A stretch of DNA of 64,000 nucleotides, taken from Armatimonadota bacterium (GTDB lineage Bacteria > Armatimonadota > Armatimonadia > Armatimonadales > Capsulimonadaceae). Position 1 is the stretch's first letter; each line of letters starts with the position of its first letter. Of this stretch, positions 63,015 to 64,000 are shown in pieces. The DNA lies in NCBI GenBank assembly GCA_025354405.1, contig JANXMY010000036.1, positions 1 through 64,000 on the forward strand, in the 5' to 3' direction. Position numbers and translations under genes: made by a program. Below the pieces are notes generated by a model that ran no database searches, had not been told where the DNA came from, and saw only the letters and a list, made by a program, of their open reading frames with translations.

Positions 63015-64000
63015 TTACTGCGCTACGAGATAGTACCCAATAACTTTCGCGGTGTCTACCAGAGCTTCCGTGTGCGTACGCTCATACCCATGCGATGCAT
63101 CTACTCCTGGGCCGATCAAAGCCACACGGATATCTGCACCAGCATTCCACAAGGCCTCGCCATCGGAGCCGTAGAAAGGATAAATATCGGGCCGAAGCTC
63201 AACACCATTCTCCGCCGCAAGCAGCCGAAGCTTGCGATTGAAGTCGCGGTGATACGGCCCCCCGCTGTCTTTGACGCAAAGTGAGCAGTGGAACTCGTCC
63301 GATGCCTGCCCCTCCCCGATCGCCGCCATATCCACCGTCAGCAGCTCCACAATATCCGAGGGAAATCCCCCCGCCGCCCCGTGCCCCACTTCTTCATAGT
63401 TGCTGAAAAAGAGGGTCGTACGCTGCGCCGCTGTCTCCCCGCTGTCGAGGACTGCTTTGACCGCCGCCAACAGACACGCGACCGCCGCTTTGTCATCGAG
63501 GTGTCGGCTCCGAATAAAACCATTCGTCACTTCAACACGCGGGTCGAGATAGACGAAGTCGCCAACGGAAATGCCGAGTTTTGTGGTCTCACCTGCGCTG
63601 CTGGTGCGTGCATCGATGCGCACTTCGAGGGTTGCCGCGCTGCGTTTTGTCTCTCCAACCGCCGAACTATGGACGTGCGAAGAAGCTTTGACGAGCTGTA
63701 CCGAGCCGCGGCAGCTCCCCTTCCCTTCCGTTGCTATCGTGACGCCCTCACCTTCGATAACATTCCACGCATAGCCGCCGATCTGCGTCAGCACTAACCG
63801 GCCATTTGGCTTGATCTCCTTGACCATAGCCCCCAGCGTGTCGACATGCGCCGTTACCGCCCGAGGCTCCGCCTCAGACATCCCAACCAGCGTTGCGACC
63901 AAAGCCCCTTTAACCGTCCGCCGCGTTTCGAGGCCCAGCTGGTGCAGCGCGCGCTCGACATAAGCAATTCCGCACTCCGTGTCCCCCGTCGGACTGGGCG
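63015..64000 (-). CDS. M42-family aminopeptidase (5' partial)
   Basis: The frame continues to the right edge, so the N-terminus is missing; in-window upstream codons read PSPTGDTECG and LETRRTVKGAL, the usual M42 beginning. Co-catalytic metal ligands are visible: AHVDTLG, SRHLDDKAAVACLL, FSNYEEVGHGAAGG (Glu-Glu), TVDMAAIG and the closing GVDASHGYERTH. M42 enzymes (PepA/FrvX-like) are cytosolic dodecameric aminopeptidases. It is 30 bases upstream of the DUF4177 gene on the same strand. Confidence 0.9.
   Translation of the reverse strand, partial: PSPTGDTECGIAYVERALHQLGLETRRTVKGALVATLVGMSEAEPRAVTAHVDTLGAMVKEIKPNGRLVLTQIGGYAWNVIEGEGVTIATEGKGSCRGSVQLVKASSHVHSSAVGETKRSAATLEVRIDARTSSAGETTKLGISVGDFVYLDPRVEVTNGFIRSRHLDDKAAVACLLAAVKAVLDSGETAAQRTTLFFSNYEEVGHGAAGGFPSDIVELLTVDMAAIGEGQASDEFHCSLCVKDSGGPYHRDFNRKLRLLAAENGVELRPDIYPFYGSDGEALWNAGADIRVALIGPGVDASHGYERTHTEALVDTAKVIGYYLVAQ

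Overview
The window reads as ordinary chromosome from a GC-rich, free-living, aerobic bacterium. Rex with fumarase, a B. subtilis-type three-subunit succinate dehydrogenase with cytochrome b558, a complete glycine cleavage system, TrmFO, KhpA, a fasciclin-domain protein, a ThuA-like protein, a DprE1/DprE2-like pair and a DUF6754-type membrane operon together best fit a deep-branching phylum such as Armatimonadota. Chloroflexota or Planctomycetota are less likely alternatives. This is a judgement from gene content, not from a search. I see no rRNA, tRNA, CRISPR array, insertion sequence, prophage or plasmid gene. Many starts are TTG or GTG, and neighbouring genes often overlap by 1 to 26 bases. 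Visible promoters are sigma-70-like, TTGAC(A/G/T) then 17-18 bases then TATAAT, often preceded by TGC.

Layout. 1-2405: two visibly AT-richer genes for exported proteins of unknown function, the first cut by the window edge. 2543-9736: DinG-family helicase, a secreted FAS1 protein, a membrane protein with an alkaline-phosphatase-like outer domain, RadA, and a coiled-coil zinc-ribbon protein. 9814-13019: a soluble GAF-PAS histidine kinase, dUTPase and a TPR membrane protein. 13041-18162: a Rex-operator-controlled run rex-fumC-thuA-like-SDR-FAD oxidase; the last two resemble the DprE2/DprE1 epimerase pair. 18183-22127: a VWA/TPR pair (minus strand) and purH. 22164-22521 has no gene but ends in a perfect terminator hairpin.

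22522-29642 (minus strand) is one tightly packed nine-gene unit: livG-livF-gcvT-gcvH-gcvPA-gcvPB-lipoyl transferase-response regulator-small membrane protein. Diverging from it, 29766-33791 is a six-gene operon of unassigned mostly membrane proteins. It is the best candidate here for an undescribed system.

34417-40258 is the classic ffh-rpsP-khpA-rimM-trmD-rplS-lepB-rnhB-yraN housekeeping run. 40290-54169 continues on the plus strand with aroA (probably leaderless), a YbjQ-like array, yifB, a probable rhomboid pseudoprotease, a PQQ-propeller protein, dprA, topA, an ASCH protein, trmFO and xerC. The last part is mostly minus strand: sdhC-sdhA-small secreted protein-sdhB-pgi, a divergent LysR regulator with LysR-type boxes in the shared promoter, a GNAT enzyme, sucD, a DUF4177-like protein and an M42 aminopeptidase cut by the right edge.

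Rex, FumC, SucD, SDH and the SDH-linked LysR regulator put much of the TCA cycle in one window under visible redox or metabolite control signals. GcvTHP with its own lipoyl transferase forms a self-sufficient glycine cleavage module.
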